Shown here in pieces: positions 30,601 to 32,520 of a stretch of DNA of 32,520 bases. The translations under genes and the position numbers were made by a program. The DNA lies in assembly GCA_009703445.1 (NCBI GenBank), contig WLGA01000002.1, positions 1 to 32,520 of the forward strand, given 5' to 3'. Below the pieces are notes generated by a model that worked only from the letters and a program-made list of their open reading frames with translations, made no database searches and had not been told where the DNA came from. The stretch comes from Actinomycetota bacterium (lineage in GTDB: Bacteria > Actinomycetota > Actinomycetes > Actinomycetales > Microbacteriaceae). Numbering within the stretch: the first letter of the stretch is position 1; every line of letters starts with the position of its first letter.

Positions 30601-31122
30601 ATGGCTATCACTCAAACCCCAAGAATCGCACTGGCCGCTCGCGCGGCAATTAGCCTCGCGGTTGGTCTGTTTCTAACTTTCAGCCAGTCGCACGGTGCTG
30701 AAATCGGCCTTTTGGCCCTAGGTATCTTCGGTTTGAGCTTTGCTGTTCTAAATGGCCTCGCGTCGGTCGTTTTTCAAAAAGGCCTAGCCGCAATCGAGAA
30801 CGTCCCACTCGTGATGGTTGCCTTGCTTATCGGCATATTTGCGCTCTCGGCTGCGAATGACGAGTTGGCTTTTAAGTTTTTGGTGACCGGCTGGGCGATC
30901 ATCGCCGGCGCTTTCGAGCTCTACCAGTCTCGTCGAGCCGGTTTCAAGACCACAGCGGGCCGAGACCTGCTAATTAACTCCTGCTTTTCATTGCTATTGG
31001 CGGTGCTTTTCTTGTTGGCACCGCTTGATATCGTCTCGCAGGTGGGCTTCTTCGGCGCTTACCTGATGATGAGCGGTGTGCACATCGGCATCGCCGCAGC
31101 GTCGCCTGCCGCAAAGGCGTAG
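30601..31122 (+). CDS. hypothetical membrane protein (HdeD/DUF308-like)
   Basis: 173 aa with about six hydrophobic segments; starts 18 bp after the dnaB stop. Confidence 0.65.
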   Translation: MAITQTPRIALAARAAISLAVGLFLTFSQSHGAEIGLLALGIFGLSFAVLNGLASVVFQKGLAAIENVPLVMVALLIGIFALSAANDELAFKFLVTGWAIIAGAFELYQSRRAGFKTTAGRDLLINSCFSLLLAVLFLLAPLDIVSQVGFFGAYLMMSGVHIGIAAASPAAKA

Positions 31123-31131
31123 GCTTTATCC

Positions 31132-31365
31132 ATGGCCAAAAAAACTCGCAAAAAAGCTGACGCGCGCTCGGCACGCACCTACATCTCGCTTTCATTCGTA
31201 TCCGCCGTGTTTGTCGGTGTGATTGTTTGGGGCAACAGCCAGGACATCCAGCGCGTGGCCATCTGGTCAGGTCTGACCTTCATCGTCGTTCTCGTGACCA
31301 TCGCCACCTTGGCGCTTTCGGTCAAGGATGAGCCTGCCGACGAAGGCAAGCCTCGCCTCAAGTAG
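31132..31365 (+). CDS. small hypothetical membrane protein
   Basis: 77 aa, Lys-rich N-terminus (MAKKTRKKADARSARTY) and two TM-like segments. Confidence 0.65.
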   Translation: MAKKTRKKADARSARTYISLSFVSAVFVGVIVWGNSQDIQRVAIWSGLTFIVVLVTIATLALSVKDEPADEGKPRLK

Positions 31366-31382
31366 GCGCAAAAACTTAAACG

Positions 31383-31408
31383 AAAAGGCACCCGCGAGGG
31401 TGCCTTTT
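31383..31408. terminator. bidirectional terminator between convergent genes
   Basis: AAAAGGCACCC-GCGA-GGGTGCCTTTT perfect stem with A/T tracts on both sides. Confidence 0.9.
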
Positions 31409-31449
31409 CTGTTGTGCTGGCCGGCCTTGGCCAACCGAATGACAAGTTT

Positions 31450-32520
31450 TTACTTCTGAACGCGCTTTGCGAGTTCTTCGGCAAGACCCACGTAGGTGTG
31501 TGGGCGCAGGGTTAGCAAGCGGGCCTTGGCCTCTTCTCCGATCTCAAGCTGGTTTACGAACGCAATCATGTCGTCTCCCGAAAGGCGCTTTCCGCGGGTT
31601 AGCTCCTTGAGCAACGCATACGGGTCGCTGATTGACGAACGGCCAGCGGCCACCTCGGCGCGAATCACGGTCTGAATCGCTTCGCCCAGAATCTCCCAGT
31701 TGTCGCTGAGGTCGATGCCGAGCACTTCACGAGACAAAGCGATTTCGTTCAGGCCGCGGGTGACATTGTCGATTGCGAGTAGCGAGTGGCCGAAACCTAG
31801 GCCGATGTTGCGCTGTGAAGATGAGTCGGTCAGGTCGCGCTGCAAACGCGACGTGATCAAGGTCGAGGCAAGGCTGCCCAGGATGGCGTTCGACAGCTCG
31901 AGGTTTGACTCGGCGTTCTCGAAGCGAATCGGGTTGATCTTGTGAGGCATGGTCGATGAACCGGTGGCTCCAGGAACAGGAATCTGCTTGAAGTAGCCCA
32001 TCGAGATGTATGACCAGATGTCGGTGCACAGGTTGTGCAGAATGCCGTTGAACAGGGTGACTGCCGAGTAAAGCTCGGCCTGCCAGTCGTGCGACTCAAT
32101 CTGGGTGGTCAGCGGGTTCCAGGTGAGGCCAAGACCGGTGACGAAGTCTTCAGACTCCTTGGTCCAGTTCACATCCGGGGCTGCAACCACGTGTGCCGAG
32201 AAGGTTCCGGTGGCACCCGAGAACTTGCCTAGGTACTCGCCGTTCTCGATGCGCTTGACCTGGCGCTCTAGGCGGTGGATGAACACCGCGAGCTCCTTGC
32301 CCATGGTTGACGGGGTCGCCGGCTGGCCGTGGGTGTGTGAAAGCATCGCCGCGTCGGCGTATTCGGCGCTGAGTTCGCGCAGTTTGGTGAGCAACTTCTC
32401 GACGCGAGGCAGCCATACCTGCTGCACGGCATCGCGCACGGTGATTGCGTAGCTCAGGTTGTTGATGTCTTCGCTGGTGCAGGCAAAGTGAGTCAGCTCG
32501 AGAAGGTCGTTGCGACCAAG
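31450..32520 (-). CDS. purB: adenylosuccinate lyase (partial, N-terminus beyond the right edge)
   Basis: THFACTSEDINNLSYA continues past the ORF-track Met; SHTHGQPATPSTMGKE; GSSTMPHKINPIRFENAE. Confidence 0.95.
   Translation of the reverse strand, partial: LGRNDLLELTHFACTSEDINNLSYAITVRDAVQQVWLPRVEKLLTKLRELSAEYADAAMLSHTHGQPATPSTMGKELAVFIHRLERQVKRIENGEYLGKFSGATGTFSAHVVAAPDVNWTKESEDFVTGLGLTWNPLTTQIESHDWQAELYSAVTLFNGILHNLCTDIWSYISMGYFKQIPVPGATGSSTMPHKINPIRFENAESNLELSNAILGSLASTLITSRLQRDLTDSSSQRNIGLGFGHSLLAIDNVTRGLNEIALSREVLGIDLSDNWEILGEAIQTVIRAEVAAGRSSISDPYALLKELTRGKRLSGDDMIAFVNQLEIGEEAKARLLTLRPHTYVGLAEELAKRVQK

Overview
The window is a chromosomal replication-origin region of an actinobacterium. 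Gene order and protein style suggest Microbacteriaceae or a relative; this is inference. Left of the origin, on the minus strand: gyrA, gyrB, dciA (DUF721), recF, dnaN and dnaA, preceded by a DUF3566 gene, tRNA-Ile and tRNA-Ala. Right of the origin, on the plus strand: rpmH, rnpA, yidD, yidC, jag/khpB, rsmG, parA and parB. Next comes a mostly minus-strand block: ddl, a PLP aminotransferase, trxA, trxB, murJ, a short DUF6049-like protein and a NUDIX hydrolase. Then on the plus strand: cca, rpsF, ssb, rpsR, rplI, dnaB and two small membrane proteins. A partial purB (minus) runs off the right edge. The left end holds a DUF3800-like gene, a small membrane protein, an OmdA-like protein, an SDR and an MFS transporter. 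The most interesting content is non-coding: (1) a dense cluster of DnaA boxes in the rplI-dnaB intergenic region, about 17 kb from the dnaN-dnaA oriC and of similar density; (2) four perfect parS palindromes plus one degenerate copy, two of them fused to terminator-like hairpins and others embedded in coding sequence; (3) a separate TTG-started leader ORF that carries parS and overlaps the parA start codon by one base (TAATG). No CRISPR array, transposon, prophage or intein was seen.
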